Assembly (NCBI GenBank): GCA_944386975.1
Contig: CALXDC010000031.1
Coordinates: 1 to 33,816, forward strand
Length of the DNA: 33,816 nucleotides
Direction of reading: 5' to 3'
Source of the DNA: an uncultured Oscillospiraceae bacterium
Lineage (GTDB): Bacteria; Bacillota; Clostridia; Oscillospirales; Oscillospiraceae
Below, piece after piece: positions 1-8,877 of this stretch. Each line of letters begins with the position of its first letter. The stretch's first letter is position 1. Both the position numbers and the translations under genes were made by a program. Under the pieces are notes generated by a model. It searched no databases. It was not told where the DNA came from and saw only the letters and a list, made by a program, of their open reading frames with translations.

Positions 1-36
1 ATGAATATTTTAGGAATTGTTTGCCCTTTCCCAGGC

Positions 37-84
37 AAAAAAGGACCTGCCGCAGATTTTTATTCTGCGACAGGCCCCTTTTTT
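37..84 (+). terminator. Intrinsic terminator upstream of the his operon
   Basis: A GC-rich inverted repeat (arms ACCTGCCGCAG and CTGCGACAGG, with G-U pairs) is flanked by an A-run on the left and a T-run on the right, so it could end transcription in either direction. It insulates the his operon from whatever lies before the window. Bases 1-36 show no supportable gene. Confidence 0.75.
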
Positions 85-108
85 GTCCCTTTCGCCCTCC
101 CCTTTTTC

Positions 109-137
109 TTGACTTTTATTCGCTAATGTATTATCAT
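109..137 (+). promoter_or_regulatory. Sigma-A promoter P1 of the his operon
   Basis: TTGACT at 109-114 and TATCAT at 132-137 are separated by 17 bases, a close match to the vegetative consensus. The predicted start near 144 falls inside the palindrome TAACATGTTA (140-149), which could be an operator. Confidence 0.65.
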
Positions 138-168
138 GCTAACATGTTAAAGAACCGAAAAGTTTTGG

Positions 169-197
169 TTGCCAAACCCGCCCCCAGGCGGTATGAT
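169..197 (+). promoter_or_regulatory. Possible second promoter P2 of the his operon
   Basis: TTGCCA at 169-174 and TATGAT at 192-197 are 17 bases apart. It would start transcription near 204, only about 23 bases before the hisZ start codon and 11 before its ribosome site (AGGAGG, 215-220). It is weaker than P1 and may be chance. Confidence 0.4.
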
Positions 198-226
198 AAA
201 ATGAAATTGTATGCAGGAGGATCACC

Positions 227-1324
227 ATGGACGCGGAGCTTCTTTTGAAAAACGAGGAGCGGGCGGTATTCCGGCTGCGGGAGCTGTACCGCCGCCACGG
301 CTATCTCCCCTATAAGATGAGCAAGTTTGAGGAGTACGACCTGTACGTCCGGAACAAGAGCTTTCTGGTCAGCGACCACATTCTCACCTTTACCGACGTG
401 GACGGGAAGCTGATGGCCCTGAAGCCGGACGTGACCCTGTCCATTCTGAAAAACTCCAACAGCGGCAAGGGGCTGCAGAAGGTCTACTACCACGAGAACG
501 TGTACCGCACCTCCCCCACCTCCCACGGCTACCGGGAGATCATGCAGGCGGGGCTGGAGTGCATCGGCCCCCTGGACGGCTACGCTGTGGGGGAGGTGGT
601 GATGCTGGCCGCCCGGAGCCTGGAGACCATCAGTGAGGAGTATCTCCTGGATCTGAGCCACCTGGGCTTTGTCTCCGGTCTTCTGTCCCCCCTCTCCCTC
701 TCTCAGGAGACGGAGGCGGCCCTTTTGAAGGCCATGGGGGAGAAAAACGTCCCCGCCCTTCAGCAGCTGGGCCGGGAGCAGGGATTGCCGGAGGAGACGG
801 TGGCGGCCCTCAGCCGGCTGGCTCTTCTCTACGCGCCTCCCGCCAAGGCCCTCCCGGTGCTGGAGGAGCTGGCGGTGACGGAGGGGAGCCGGGAGGCCCT
901 TCGGGAGCTCCAGGAGCTCTGGGGTCTTCTGGAGCAGTACGGCCTTGGGGACCGCCTGCGGCTGGACTTCTCCATTGTCAACGACATGAACTACTATAGC
1001 GGCGTCATCTTCCGGGGCTACCTCCCCGGCCTTGCCAGCGGCGTACTGGCAGGAGGCCGGTACGACAACCTCCTTCGGAAAATGGGCCGGGAGGGCGGGG
1101 CCATCGGCTTTGCGGTGTATCTCGACCAGCTGGAGCGCTTCGGCGCCAAGAGCCGGAGCTTCGACGTAGACGTACTGCTGCTCTATGACGGCAGCCGGAC
1201 GCCCGCCGCCGTGGCCGCCGCCGCCAACGCGGTGCTGGCCTCCGGCAAGACGGTGCGGGTGGAGCGGGAGATCCCCGACGGTCTCCAATATCGGGAGCTG
1301 CGGGACATGCGGAAGGAGGCGTAA
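227..1324 (+). CDS. hisZ: ATP phosphoribosyltransferase regulatory subunit HisZ
   Basis: HisZ is a catalytically inactive histidyl-tRNA synthetase paralogue. In the known family it joins the short HisG to form the first enzyme of histidine biosynthesis and gives it histidine feedback control. The 365-residue product shows the class II synthetase-like core: an N-terminal helix with the YLPYK segment, the FxxxDxxGKLMALKPDVTLSI strand region near residues 60-75, a YYHENVYR motif near 88-95 and the late LDFSIVNDMNYYSGVIFRGY-type segment near 245-265. The ATG at 227 follows AGGAGG at 215-220 with ideal spacing. It is the first gene of the operon, three bases before hisG, which is itself the short form that needs HisZ. 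That pairing makes a true histidyl-tRNA synthetase (usually over 400 residues, with an anticodon domain) unlikely. Confidence 0.93.
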   Translation: MDAELLLKNEERAVFRLRELYRRHGYLPYKMSKFEEYDLYVRNKSFLVSDHILTFTDVDGKLMALKPDVTLSILKNSNSGKGLQKVYYHENVYRTSPTSHGYREIMQAGLECIGPLDGYAVGEVVMLAARSLETISEEYLLDLSHLGFVSGLLSPLSLSQETEAALLKAMGEKNVPALQQLGREQGLPEETVAALSRLALLYAPPAKALPVLEELAVTEGSREALRELQELWGLLEQYGLGDRLRLDFSIVNDMNYYSGVIFRGYLPGLASGVLAGGRYDNLLRKMGREGGAIGFAVYLDQLERFGAKSRSFDVDVLLLYDGSRTPAAVAAAANAVLASGKTVRVEREIPDGLQYRELRDMRKEA

Positions 1325-1327
1325 GGG

Positions 1328-1969
1328 ATGGACTTCATCAACATTGCCCTTCCCAAGGGCCGCCTTGGGGAGAAGGTCTACCGCATCTTCAAGGCGGTAG
1401 GCTACGAGTGCCCCTCCATCGAGGAGGAGAACCGGAAGCTGGTGTTTGAAAACCCGGAGCGGGGCGTCCGCTACTTCTGGGTAAAGCCCTCGGACGTAGC
1501 CATCTACGTGGAACGGGGGGCCGCCGACATCGGCGTGGCGGGGAAGGACATCCTGCTGGAGTACGCCCCCGACGTCTACGAGCTGGCAGACCTCGGCATC
1601 GGCAGGTGCCGCATGTGCGTGGCGGGCCGGAAGGACTTCTACGACGAGGGGGGCAGCACCCTCCGGGTGGCCACCAAGTTCCCCCGAATCGCCCGGACCT
1701 ATTACAGCTCCATCAGCCGGGACATCGACATCATCAAGCTCAACGGCTCCATTGAGATCGCCCCCCTCCTGGGCTTAAGCGACGTGATCGTGGACATCGT
1801 GGAGACCGGCCGGACTCTGCTGGAAAACGGCCTGGAGCCCAAGGTGGACATTGTGCCCATCAGCGCCCGGCTCATTGCCAACAAGGTCAGCTATAAATTT
1901 AAGAATGAGCCCATCCGGCAGCTGGTCCAGGCCGTAGGCGCCTGGCAGCCGGAGGAAGGGAAGGAGTAA
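1328..1969 (+). CDS. hisG: ATP phosphoribosyltransferase catalytic subunit, short form HisG
   Basis: HisG condenses ATP and PRPP to phosphoribosyl-ATP, the committed step of histidine synthesis, in the cytoplasm. The product is 213 residues and starts with the typical INIALPKGRLGEKVY segment; DIGVAGKDILLEY and the PRPP-binding stretch around DVIVDIVETGRTLLENGL (about residues 150-170) are clear. It lacks the C-terminal regulatory domain of the roughly 300-residue long form, which fits with hisZ lying directly upstream. The ATG at 1328 is three bases after the hisZ stop and is served by AAGGAGG at 1313-1319, inside the end of hisZ, so the two subunits are probably translated in step. Confidence 0.96.
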   Translation: MDFINIALPKGRLGEKVYRIFKAVGYECPSIEEENRKLVFENPERGVRYFWVKPSDVAIYVERGAADIGVAGKDILLEYAPDVYELADLGIGRCRMCVAGRKDFYDEGGSTLRVATKFPRIARTYYSSISRDIDIIKLNGSIEIAPLLGLSDVIVDIVETGRTLLENGLEPKVDIVPISARLIANKVSYKFKNEPIRQLVQAVGAWQPEEGKE

Positions 1970-1973
1970 GGAT

Positions 1974-3254
1974 ATGATCCGGATTTTACCCTACGGGAAG
2001 GTCTCCCCGGAGGAGATCTTCTCCCGCTGTGAGGCGGCGGCCAATGTGGGCCCCGCCGTGGCGGAGATCATCGCCGCCGTCCGGAAGGATGGAGACGCCG
2101 CCCTCCGGCACTATGCGGAGAAATTTGACAAGGCGGAGCTGAAGGAGATCGAGGTCCCCCAAGAGACGTTGGACGCCGCCGTGGAGGCCCTGGATGGGGA
2201 GCTGCGCCAAATTCTCACTGAGGCGGCGGAGCGCATCCGGAATTTCCACCGCCGCCAGGTCCGCAACAGCTTCGTCATCAGCGAGGAGGAGGGCATCCTT
2301 CTCGGCCAGAAGGTGATCCCCATGGACCGGGTGGGCCTCTACATCCCCGGCGGCACCGCCGCCTACCCCTCCAGCGTCCTCATGAACGCCGTCCCCGCCA
2401 AGATCGCCGGCTGCCGGGAGGTGGTCATGGTGTCGCCCCCCACCTGCAATGGCGACATCCACCCGGTGATCCTGGCCGCTGCCCGGATTGCCGGGGTGGA
2501 CCGGGTGTTCCGCACCGGCGGCGCCCAGGCGGTGGCGGCCCTGGCCTACGGCACCGAGACCATCCCCCGGGTGGACAAGATCGTGGGCCCCGGCAACGCA
2601 TACGTGGCGGAGGCCAAGCGCCAGGTCTTCGGCCAGGTGGCCATCGATATGATCGCCGGTCCCAGCGAGATCCTGGTGGTGGCCGACGGAAAGAGCGACC
2701 CCCGGGTAGTGGCCGCCGACTTGCTCAGCCAGGCGGAGCACGACAGGATGGCCTCCGCCGTCCTGGTCACCGACAGCGCGGAGCTGGCCAAGGCGGTCAG
2801 TGACGAGCTGGAGCGGCAGATTCCTCTCCTGCCCCGCTCCGAGATCGCCCGGGCCTCCATCGACCGCAACGGCAAGATCATCGTGGCGGAGGACCTCACC
2901 GCCGTCATCGACATCGCCAACGAGATCGCCCCGGAGCACTTAGAGCTGTGCCTTGACAACCCCTTTGACTATCTCGATAAAATCCGCCACGCCGGGTCCA
3001 TATTCCTGGGCCGCAGCTGCCCGGAGGCCCTGGGGGACTACTTTGCCGGTCCCAACCACACCCTCCCCACCAGCGGCACCGCCCGGTTCATGAGCCCCCT
3101 CAGCGTGGACGACTTCGTAAAGAAGACCCAGTTCACCTACTACACCCCGGAAGCTCTGGGGAAGGTCAGTGGCAAGATCGCCCGCTTCGCCCGGCAGGAG
3201 GGGCTGGAGGCCCACGCCCGCAGCGTCCTCAGCCGCTTTGACGAGACCATATAG
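1974..3254 (+). CDS. hisD: Histidinol dehydrogenase HisD
   Basis: HisD is the zinc enzyme that makes the last two oxidations, histidinol to histidinal to histidine, using two NAD+. At 426 residues it has the normal length. Family marks are visible: GLYIPGGTAAYPSSVLMNA near residues 121-140, the nucleotide-site segment VGPGNAYVAEAKRQVFG, the zinc-ligand region LLSQAEHD, the catalytic Glu-His pair in ANEIAPEHLEL and the late zinc region GPNHTLPTSG. It starts four bases after hisG. In this operon it sits third although it acts last, an order common in Firmicutes. Confidence 0.97.
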   Translation: MIRILPYGKVSPEEIFSRCEAAANVGPAVAEIIAAVRKDGDAALRHYAEKFDKAELKEIEVPQETLDAAVEALDGELRQILTEAAERIRNFHRRQVRNSFVISEEEGILLGQKVIPMDRVGLYIPGGTAAYPSSVLMNAVPAKIAGCREVVMVSPPTCNGDIHPVILAAARIAGVDRVFRTGGAQAVAALAYGTETIPRVDKIVGPGNAYVAEAKRQVFGQVAIDMIAGPSEILVVADGKSDPRVVAADLLSQAEHDRMASAVLVTDSAELAKAVSDELERQIPLLPRSEIARASIDRNGKIIVAEDLTAVIDIANEIAPEHLELCLDNPFDYLDKIRHAGSIFLGRSCPEALGDYFAGPNHTLPTSGTARFMSPLSVDDFVKKTQFTYYTPEALGKVSGKIARFARQEGLEAHARSVLSRFDETI

Positions 3255-3271
3255 AAAGAAGGCACGCCACC

Positions 3272-4336
3272 ATGAGCAGATTTATGAGCGCACGCTTTGC
3301 CGACCTGGAGGCCTACGTCCCCGGCGAGCAGCCCCAGGACATGCAGTATGTGAAGCTGAACACCAACGAGTCCCCCTTCCCCCCCTCTCCGGAGGTTATT
3401 GCCGCGGTGAACGCCTACGAGGTGGGGCGGCTGAACCTCTACCCCGATCCGGACTGCAAGCGGCTGCGGAAGAAGCTGGCGGACCTCTATGAGGTGGAAG
3501 AGGAGAACGTATTTCTCTCCAACGGCTCCGACGACATCCTGAACTTTGCCTTCATGGCCTTCTGCGACGCCCAGCGTCCCGCGGCCTTCCCGGATATCAG
3601 CTACGGCTTCTACCCTGTCTACGCCAACCTCCACCACGTGCCCGCCACAGTGATTCCCCTTCGGGAGGACTTCCGACTGGAGCCGGAGGACTACTGCGGC
3701 CTCCACCAGAACGTGGTCATTGCCAACCCCAACGCCCCCACGGGCCGCACCATCTCTGTGGCGGACATTGAGAAGATCGTCCAGACCAATCCCGACCACG
3801 TGGTTCTCATCGACGAGGCCTATGTGGACTTCGGGGCGGAGAGCTGCTACCCTCTCATCAGGAAGTACGAAAACCTCCTGGTGTGCATGACCTTCTCCAA
3901 GTCCCGGTCCATGGCCGGAGGCCGCATAGGCTTTGCTCTCGGCAGCAAGGCCCTCATCGAGGACCTCAACAAGATCAAATACTCCACCAACCCCTACAAC
4001 CTCAACCGTCTGACCCTGGTGGCCGCCGAGGCCGCCGTGGACAGCGACGACTACTATAAAAAGAACGCCAAGATCATCGCGGAGAACCGGGCCTACACCG
4101 TGGAGGAGCTGGGGAAGCTGGGCTTCACCACTCTCCCCTCCCAGGCCAACTTCATCTTCACCAGCTGCCCGGGGCTCTCCGGCGGCGACCTCTACCGGGA
4201 GCTGAAGCGCCGGGGCGTGCTGGTGCGCTACTGGAACAAGCCCGCCCTCCAGAATCACGTCCGCATCACCATCGGCTCCAGGGAGCAGATGGACGTGCTG
4301 CTGGAGAAGGTCCGTGAAATTCTCAAGGAGGTGTGA
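3272..4336 (+). CDS. hisC: Histidinol-phosphate aminotransferase HisC
   Basis: HisC is a PLP enzyme that turns imidazole-acetol phosphate plus glutamate into histidinol phosphate. The 354-residue product has the fold-type I pattern: substrate segment VKLNTNESPFPPSP at the N-terminus, SNGSDDILNF for phosphate binding, NPNAPTGR, LIDEAYVDF (the Asp that contacts the PLP ring) and the Schiff-base lysine in TFSKSRSMAGGRIG. It is 17 bases after hisD. Its 3' end carries the ribosome site of hisB. Other class I aminotransferases are similar in sequence, but the operon position settles the assignment. Confidence 0.95.
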   Translation: MSRFMSARFADLEAYVPGEQPQDMQYVKLNTNESPFPPSPEVIAAVNAYEVGRLNLYPDPDCKRLRKKLADLYEVEEENVFLSNGSDDILNFAFMAFCDAQRPAAFPDISYGFYPVYANLHHVPATVIPLREDFRLEPEDYCGLHQNVVIANPNAPTGRTISVADIEKIVQTNPDHVVLIDEAYVDFGAESCYPLIRKYENLLVCMTFSKSRSMAGGRIGFALGSKALIEDLNKIKYSTNPYNLNRLTLVAAEAAVDSDDYYKKNAKIIAENRAYTVEELGKLGFTTLPSQANFIFTSCPGLSGGDLYRELKRRGVLVRYWNKPALQNHVRITIGSREQMDVLLEKVREILKEV

Positions 4337-4338
4337 CC

Positions 4339-4926
4339 ATGCGCTCTGCCCAGATCCAGCGGAAGACCGCCGAGACCGACATCACCCTCTCTCTCACCAT
4401 TGAGGGCACCGGGAAGAGCGACATCGCCACCGGCTGCGGCTTTCTCGACCACATGCTCACCCTCTTCGCCCGCCACGGCCGCTTCGATCTGAATGTCCAC
4501 TGCGACGGCGACACCTACGTGGACGACCACCACACCGTGGAGGACATCGGCATCTGCCTGGGGGACGCCTTCGCCAAGGCTCTCGGCGACCTCCGGGGGG
4601 TAACCCGCTACGGCAGCTGCACCCTCCCCATGGACGAGGCTCTCCTCCTCACCGCCGTGGACCTCTCCGGCCGGGGGATGCTGTGCTGTGACCTCCAGAT
4701 CCCCACAGAGAAGGTAGGGACCTTTGACACGGAGCTGGTGGAGGAGTTCCTCCTGGCCCTGGTTCGCCGGGCCAACATGACCCTCCACGTCCAGCAGCTG
4801 GCGGGGCGAAACAGCCACCACATCATCGAGGGCATATTCAAGAGCCTCGGACGCTCCCTCCGCCAGGCGGCAGCCATTGACCCCGCCTTCGCCCAGGAGA
4901 TCCCCTCCACCAAGGGGGTGCTGTGA
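4339..4926 (+). CDS. hisB: Imidazoleglycerol-phosphate dehydratase HisB
   Basis: HisB dehydrates imidazole-glycerol phosphate to imidazole-acetol phosphate with two Mn ions. The 195-residue product has the duplicated metal-binding motifs: GFLDHML, DDHHTVEDIG and RNSHHIIEGIFKSLGR. It is the single-function form without the N-terminal phosphatase of enteric HisB, so the phosphatase step is left to the PHP gene at the end of the operon. The ATG at 4339 is preferred over the GTG at 4333 because AAGGAGG (4325-4331) would be only one base from the GTG but seven from the ATG. Confidence 0.96.
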   Translation: MRSAQIQRKTAETDITLSLTIEGTGKSDIATGCGFLDHMLTLFARHGRFDLNVHCDGDTYVDDHHTVEDIGICLGDAFAKALGDLRGVTRYGSCTLPMDEALLLTAVDLSGRGMLCCDLQIPTEKVGTFDTELVEEFLLALVRRANMTLHVQQLAGRNSHHIIEGIFKSLGRSLRQAAAIDPAFAQEIPSTKGVL

Positions 4927-5555
4927 TGATCGCCATCGTGGACTACGGGGTGGGGAACCTCTTTTCCCTCACCTGTTCCTTCCGCTCCTTGGGGGCGGAG
5001 GTCACCGTCACCGGGGAAGCGGATATCATCCGCTCCGCCGGAAAGGTGGTGCTCCCCGGGGTGGGGGCCTTCGGCGACGCGGCGGCCCTCCTCCGGAAGA
5101 GCGGCCTCGATCAGGTGGTCATCGAAGAAGCTCACAAGGGCAAGCCCCTTTTAGGCATCTGCCTGGGGATGCAGCTCCTCTTTGACAAGAGTCTTGAGTA
5201 CGGGGAGCACCCGGGCCTGGGTCTCATCCCCGGCCGGGTGGTGAGCATGGAGCCGGTGGTCCCGGCAGGGTACAAGGTACCCCACATCGGCTGGAACGCC
5301 CTCCACTTCCCCAAGAACAAACCTGTCAGCCCCCTCTTCCGCCACATCCGGGAGGGGGACTGCGTCTACTTCGTCCACTCCTACTACGCCACCGACTGTG
5401 ACGGCGACCTCATCGCCACCGCCGAGTACGGCCCGGAGCTGACGGCGGCAGTGGCGCGAGACAATGTCATGGGCACCCAGTTCCACCCGGAAAAAAGCGG
5501 CGCCGTGGGGCTCAACATCCTGCGGGCCTTCTGTGAAATGGAGGATCGGTTATGA
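4926..5555 (+). CDS. hisH: Imidazole glycerol phosphate synthase glutaminase subunit HisH
   Basis: HisH hydrolyses glutamine and passes ammonia through a channel to HisF, which makes imidazole-glycerol phosphate and AICAR. The 209-residue class I amidotransferase shows the opening IVDYGVGNLFSL, GVGAFGDA, the nucleophile elbow GICLGMQLLF with its Cys, and the His and Glu of the triad in GTQFHPEKSG. The ATG at 4926 shares its A with the hisB stop (TGATG), which favours it over the GTG three bases earlier. It is two genes upstream of hisF, its partner subunit. Confidence 0.95.
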   Translation: MIAIVDYGVGNLFSLTCSFRSLGAEVTVTGEADIIRSAGKVVLPGVGAFGDAAALLRKSGLDQVVIEEAHKGKPLLGICLGMQLLFDKSLEYGEHPGLGLIPGRVVSMEPVVPAGYKVPHIGWNALHFPKNKPVSPLFRHIREGDCVYFVHSYYATDCDGDLIATAEYGPELTAAVARDNVMGTQFHPEKSGAVGLNILRAFCEMEDRL

Positions 5556-6271
5556 TCATTTTCCCCGCCATCGACTTAAAGGACGGCAAGGTGGTCCGTC
5601 TCTACAAGGGCGATTTCGCCACGGCCCAGCAGGTGGCCGACGACCCCGTGGCCACCGCCATGGCCTTCCGGGCCGCCGGGGCCACCCACATGCACATGGT
5701 GGACCTGGACGGCGCCAAGGACGGCAAGCGGAAGAACACGGACATCGTAAAGGCCGTGTCCCGGGTGGGGCTCCGCATCCAGCTGGGCGGCGGCATCCGC
5801 ACCATCCAGGACCTGGAGGCCATCTTTGCCATGGGCATCTACCGGGCGGTCATCGGCTCCGCCGCCGTCAGTAACCCGGAGCTGGTCCGCTCCGCCGTGG
5901 CCCACTACGGCGGCGACCGCATTGCCGTGGGCATCGACACCAAGGACGGCCGGGTCCGCACCGCCGGCTGGGTGGAGGACGCCGGCATCGATTACCTGGA
6001 CTTCGCCAAACAGATGGAGGCTCTGGGCGTTCAGAAGCTGATCTTCACCGACATCGACACCGACGGCACCCTCTCCGGCCCCTCCTATGACCGGCTGGCC
6101 GCCCTCCAGGCGGAGGTCAGCTGCGACATCATCGCCTCCGGCGGCATCTCCTGCAACAAGGACATTGTCCGACTCAGCGACATGGGCCTCTACGGGGCCA
6201 TCGTGGGCAAGGCCTGGTACACCGGGGCGGTAGACCTGGAGGACGCCATTCTGGAGGGGGGAGACCAGTGA
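5552..6271 (+). CDS. hisA: Phosphoribosyl-formimino-AICAR phosphate isomerase HisA
   Basis: HisA opens the ribose of ProFAR to give PRFAR, the substrate of HisHF. The 239-residue product is one TIM barrel; the two catalytic Asp residues lie in the opening PAIDLKDGKVVRL and in the half-way repeat FTDIDTDGTLSGP, and the phosphate sites are LGGGIRT and ASGGISC. It overlaps the end of hisH by four bases (ATGA), and hisF overlaps its own end, so hisH, hisA and hisF form a coupled block. Confidence 0.96.
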   Translation: MIIFPAIDLKDGKVVRLYKGDFATAQQVADDPVATAMAFRAAGATHMHMVDLDGAKDGKRKNTDIVKAVSRVGLRIQLGGGIRTIQDLEAIFAMGIYRAVIGSAAVSNPELVRSAVAHYGGDRIAVGIDTKDGRVRTAGWVEDAGIDYLDFAKQMEALGVQKLIFTDIDTDGTLSGPSYDRLAALQAEVSCDIIASGGISCNKDIVRLSDMGLYGAIVGKAWYTGAVDLEDAILEGGDQ

Positions 6272-7026
6272 TCACCAAGCGGATCATTCCCTGTCTCGAT
6301 GTGAAGGACGGCCGGGTGGTGAAGGGGGTCAACTTTCTCGGCCTCAGCGACGTGTCCAGCCCCGTGAAGCTGGCCAGGTTCTATAGCGACTGCGGCGCCG
6401 ACGAGCTGGTGTTCTACGACATCACCGCCTCCGCCGAGGGCCGCGCCCTCTTCACCGACATTCTCACTGAGGTGGCCTCCACCATCTTCATCCCCCTCAC
6501 CGTGGGGGGCGGCATCAACACCGTGGACGACTTTGACCGGGTCCTCAAATGCGGCGCCGACAAGGTCAGCGTCAACTCCGGGGCCATCCGGGACCCCTCC
6601 CTCATCGCCGCCGCCGCCCAGCGCTACGGGGACCAGTGCGTGGTTCTCAGCGTGGACGCCAAGCGGGTGGACGGCCAGTTCCGGGTCTTTGCCAAGGGCG
6701 GCCGGGAGGACACGGGCCTGGACGCTATCGAGTGGATCAAGAAGGGCGTTCAGAACGGCGCCGGGGAGATCGTCCTCAACAGCATCGACACCGACGGGGT
6801 AAAGAAGGGCTTTGACCTTGAAATGCTCTCCGCCGTCTGCGACGCGGTGAACGTGCCGGTGATCGCCTCCGGCGGCGCCGGGTGCATCGAGGATTTTGTC
6901 ACCCTTTTTGAGACCCTTCCCAAGGTGGACGCAGGCCTCGCCGCCTCCATCTTCCACTTCGGCGAGGTCCAGATTCCCGACCTGAAACGCGCCCTGGCGG
7001 ACCGGGGCATCATTATGCGCGTATAA
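6268..7026 (+). CDS. hisF: Imidazole glycerol phosphate synthase cyclase subunit HisF
   Basis: HisF is the TIM-barrel cyclase that joins HisH-derived ammonia with PRFAR to form imidazole-glycerol phosphate and AICAR. The 252-residue product has the two Asp motifs, IIPCLDVKDGRVVKGVNF at the start and NSIDTDGVKKGFD in the second half, and phosphate-binding VGGGI and ASGGAG loops. It begins with GTG at 6268, overlapping the hisA stop as GTGA. It is a paralogue of HisA next door; the Cys in PCLDVKDG and the VNF segment mark it as HisF. Confidence 0.96.
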   Translation: MITKRIIPCLDVKDGRVVKGVNFLGLSDVSSPVKLARFYSDCGADELVFYDITASAEGRALFTDILTEVASTIFIPLTVGGGINTVDDFDRVLKCGADKVSVNSGAIRDPSLIAAAAQRYGDQCVVLSVDAKRVDGQFRVFAKGGREDTGLDAIEWIKKGVQNGAGEIVLNSIDTDGVKKGFDLEMLSAVCDAVNVPVIASGGAGCIEDFVTLFETLPKVDAGLAASIFHFGEVQIPDLKRALADRGIIMRV

Positions 7027-7038
7027 AGGAGAACGACT

Positions 7039-7689
7039 ATGCTTTCCATTGACGATCTGAAATTCAACGGCCACGGCCTCATCCCCGCCATCGTGGTGGA
7101 CGCGGCCACCAAGGAGGTGCTGACTCTCGCCTACATGAACCGGGAGAGCCTGGAGATCACCATGAAGGAGGGCCGCACCTGCTTCTGGTCCCGGTCCCGG
7201 CAGGAGCTGTGGCGGAAGGGAGAGACCAGCGGCAACATCCAGTACGTGGTGGACATCACCGCCGACTGCGACCGGGACGCCCTGGTGATCCGGGTGAACA
7301 AGACCGGCCCCGCCTGCCATTTGGGCACCGCCTCCTGTTTCAATGACAAGATCTTTGTCGGTGAGTCCCCGGAGCCCTTCTCCGTCAAGGGCCTCTACGG
7401 CCTCCTGGAGGGCCGGAAGCGGGATCTCCCCGAGGGGTCCTACACCACCTATCTCTTTCAGAAGGGACTGGACAAGATTCTCAAGAAGGTGGGCGAGGAA
7501 TCCACCGAGGTCATCATCGCCGGCAAGGCAGAGGACAAGGCGGAGACCATCTATGAGATCGCGGACCTCATGTACCATGTGATGGTGCTGATGGTGGAAA
7601 TGGGCATCAGCGTGGATGACATCCTGGCGGAGCTGGCCAGCCGCCACGTCATCGACCACAAGGTGAAGCAGGAGAAGATGACCAAATGA
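7039..7689 (+). CDS. hisI: Bifunctional phosphoribosyl-AMP cyclohydrolase / phosphoribosyl-ATP pyrophosphatase HisIE
   Basis: This fused enzyme does steps two and three of the pathway. Residues 1 to about 115 are the HisI cyclohydrolase: [24 protein letters not shown], and the metal-binding stretch [11 protein letters not shown] followed by [10 protein letters not shown]. From about residue 120 the HisE pyrophosphatase follows, an all-helical MazG-like domain with [16 protein letters not shown] and the acidic metal site [17 protein letters not shown]. The total of 216 residues is normal for the fusion. It starts 12 bases after hisF with AAGGAGA in front. Confidence 0.95.
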   Translation: MLSIDDLKFNGHGLIPAIVVDAATKEVLTLAYMNRESLEITMKEGRTCFWSRSRQELWRKGETSGNIQYVVDITADCDRDALVIRVNKTGPACHLGTASCFNDKIFVGESPEPFSVKGLYGLLEGRKRDLPEGSYTTYLFQKGLDKILKKVGEESTEVIIAGKAEDKAETIYEIADLMYHVMVLMVEMGISVDDILAELASRHVIDHKVKQEKMTK

Positions 7690-8504
7690 AACCTCAGACC
7701 CTCCACTGCCACACCGCCCTCTGCGACGGGAAACACACCCCGGCGGAGATGGCGGCGGCGGCCTTTGCCGCGGGCTGCGGGGCCATCGGCTTCTCCGGCC
7801 ACGCGCCGCTCCCCGACGGGGACGACTGGTGCATGCCGGCGGTGTCGGTGCCGGTATACCGCCAGGCGGTGCTGGACCTCCGGGAGCGATATCGCGGTCA
7901 AATGGACGTGTTTCTCGGTCTGGAGCAGGACTACTTCTCCCCTCCCGCCGGGGAGGGCTGGGACTACCTCATCGGCTCCGTCCACTGCGTGGTGAAGGAC
8001 GGGATGGTTCTCACGGTAGACGAGAGCGAAGCCGCTTTTTTGAAAGCCGTCCGGGACTGTTACGGAGGGAACTTTTACGCCTTCGCCCGGGACTATTTTC
8101 GTCTGGAAGCGGAGGTGGTCAAGACCACCGGCTGCCAGATCGTGGGCCATTTTGATCTTTTCACCAAGTTCAACGAGGGAAATCGCCTCTTTGACACCAC
8201 GGATCCCCGGTACCTGGGCCCGGCCATGGAGGCCCTGGACGCCCTTCTGGAGGAGGACGTACTCTTTGAGATCAACACCGGGGCCATATCCCGGGGCTAC
8301 CGCACCACCCCCTACCCCGCCCCGGTGTTCCTCCGGCGGATTCGGGAAAAGGGAGGCCGGGTGGCCGTCACCAGCGACAGCCACAGCGCAGACTCCCTGC
8401 TGTTCGCCTATCCCCAGGCCTTTGCCCTGGCGGCGGAATGCGGATTTACCTCCACGGTGTACCGCACCCAGTCGGGCTTTACTGATGTTCCCCTCCCTCT
8501 ATAG
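7686..8504 (+). CDS. hisJ: PHP-family histidinol-phosphatase
   Basis: The product removes phosphate from histidinol phosphate, the step missing from the single-domain HisB of this operon. The 272-residue PHP-domain protein carries the metal-binding motifs in order: [10 protein letters not shown] at residues 3-12, [33 protein letters not shown] and TSDSHS. It overlaps hisIE by four bases (ATGA) and is the last gene, followed at once by a terminator. The family is called HisJ in Bacillus and HisK in Lactococcus; either name describes the same activity. Confidence 0.9.
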   Translation: MKPQTLHCHTALCDGKHTPAEMAAAAFAAGCGAIGFSGHAPLPDGDDWCMPAVSVPVYRQAVLDLRERYRGQMDVFLGLEQDYFSPPAGEGWDYLIGSVHCVVKDGMVLTVDESEAAFLKAVRDCYGGNFYAFARDYFRLEAEVVKTTGCQIVGHFDLFTKFNEGNRLFDTTDPRYLGPAMEALDALLEEDVLFEINTGAISRGYRTTPYPAPVFLRRIREKGGRVAVTSDSHSADSLLFAYPQAFALAAECGFTSTVYRTQSGFTDVPLPL

Positions 8505-8514
8505 CTGTCTCTGC

Positions 8515-8558
8515 GAGGAACCGGCGCGGTACCTGCCGCACCGGCTCCTCCCTTTTTT
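8515..8558 (+). terminator. Terminator of the his operon
   Basis: Arms GAGGAACCGGCGCGG and CCGCACCGGCTCCTC pair over about 15 positions with two G-U pairs, followed by C and a T-run at 8553-8558. It starts 11 bases after the last his gene. Confidence 0.85.
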
Positions 8559-8877
8559 CTGCATAAATCTGCGCGACCGGGCGCCCGGCGGGATATTATT
8601 ACACCACAATCGGGGAAAAACAAGAGGTTGCGAGAACATATGTCCTCTGTTCAAAGACGGGCAGAGAAACAATATACGAACGTTATACATGAATATTTAA
8701 TCGTAGTTTTGAATATCCCATAGGAGTCAAATACGATTCATCCATAGGAATGAAACGCAGATTTTTAAAAGCAGAAAATAAAATCGACATCAAATCTGAG
8801 ATTTTCAAAATAATTTCGAACAGAAATGCACGGAATTGCCAAGGAAGCTCTTACATAATTGTGCAAGTGGCTGGTTC
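8559..8877. other. AT-rich intergenic stretch without a supportable gene
   Basis: The base composition drops sharply compared with the flanking genes. The only reading frame of note (8750-8932, plus) has no ribosome site and no family pattern and runs through the Rex-like box and promoter, so it is not called. Two imperfect copies of a 24-base unit beginning CCATAGGA lie at 8718 and 8742. No riboswitch or known RNA was recognised. Confidence 0.5.

Noticed and set aside
227-1324. Histidyl-tRNA synthetase (hisS)
   Set aside because: Too short, lacks an anticodon-binding domain, and sits directly before short-form hisG.
8718-8765. CRISPR-like direct repeat (CCATAGGA units)
   Set aside because: Only two imperfect units of 24 bases with no separate spacers and no cas gene.
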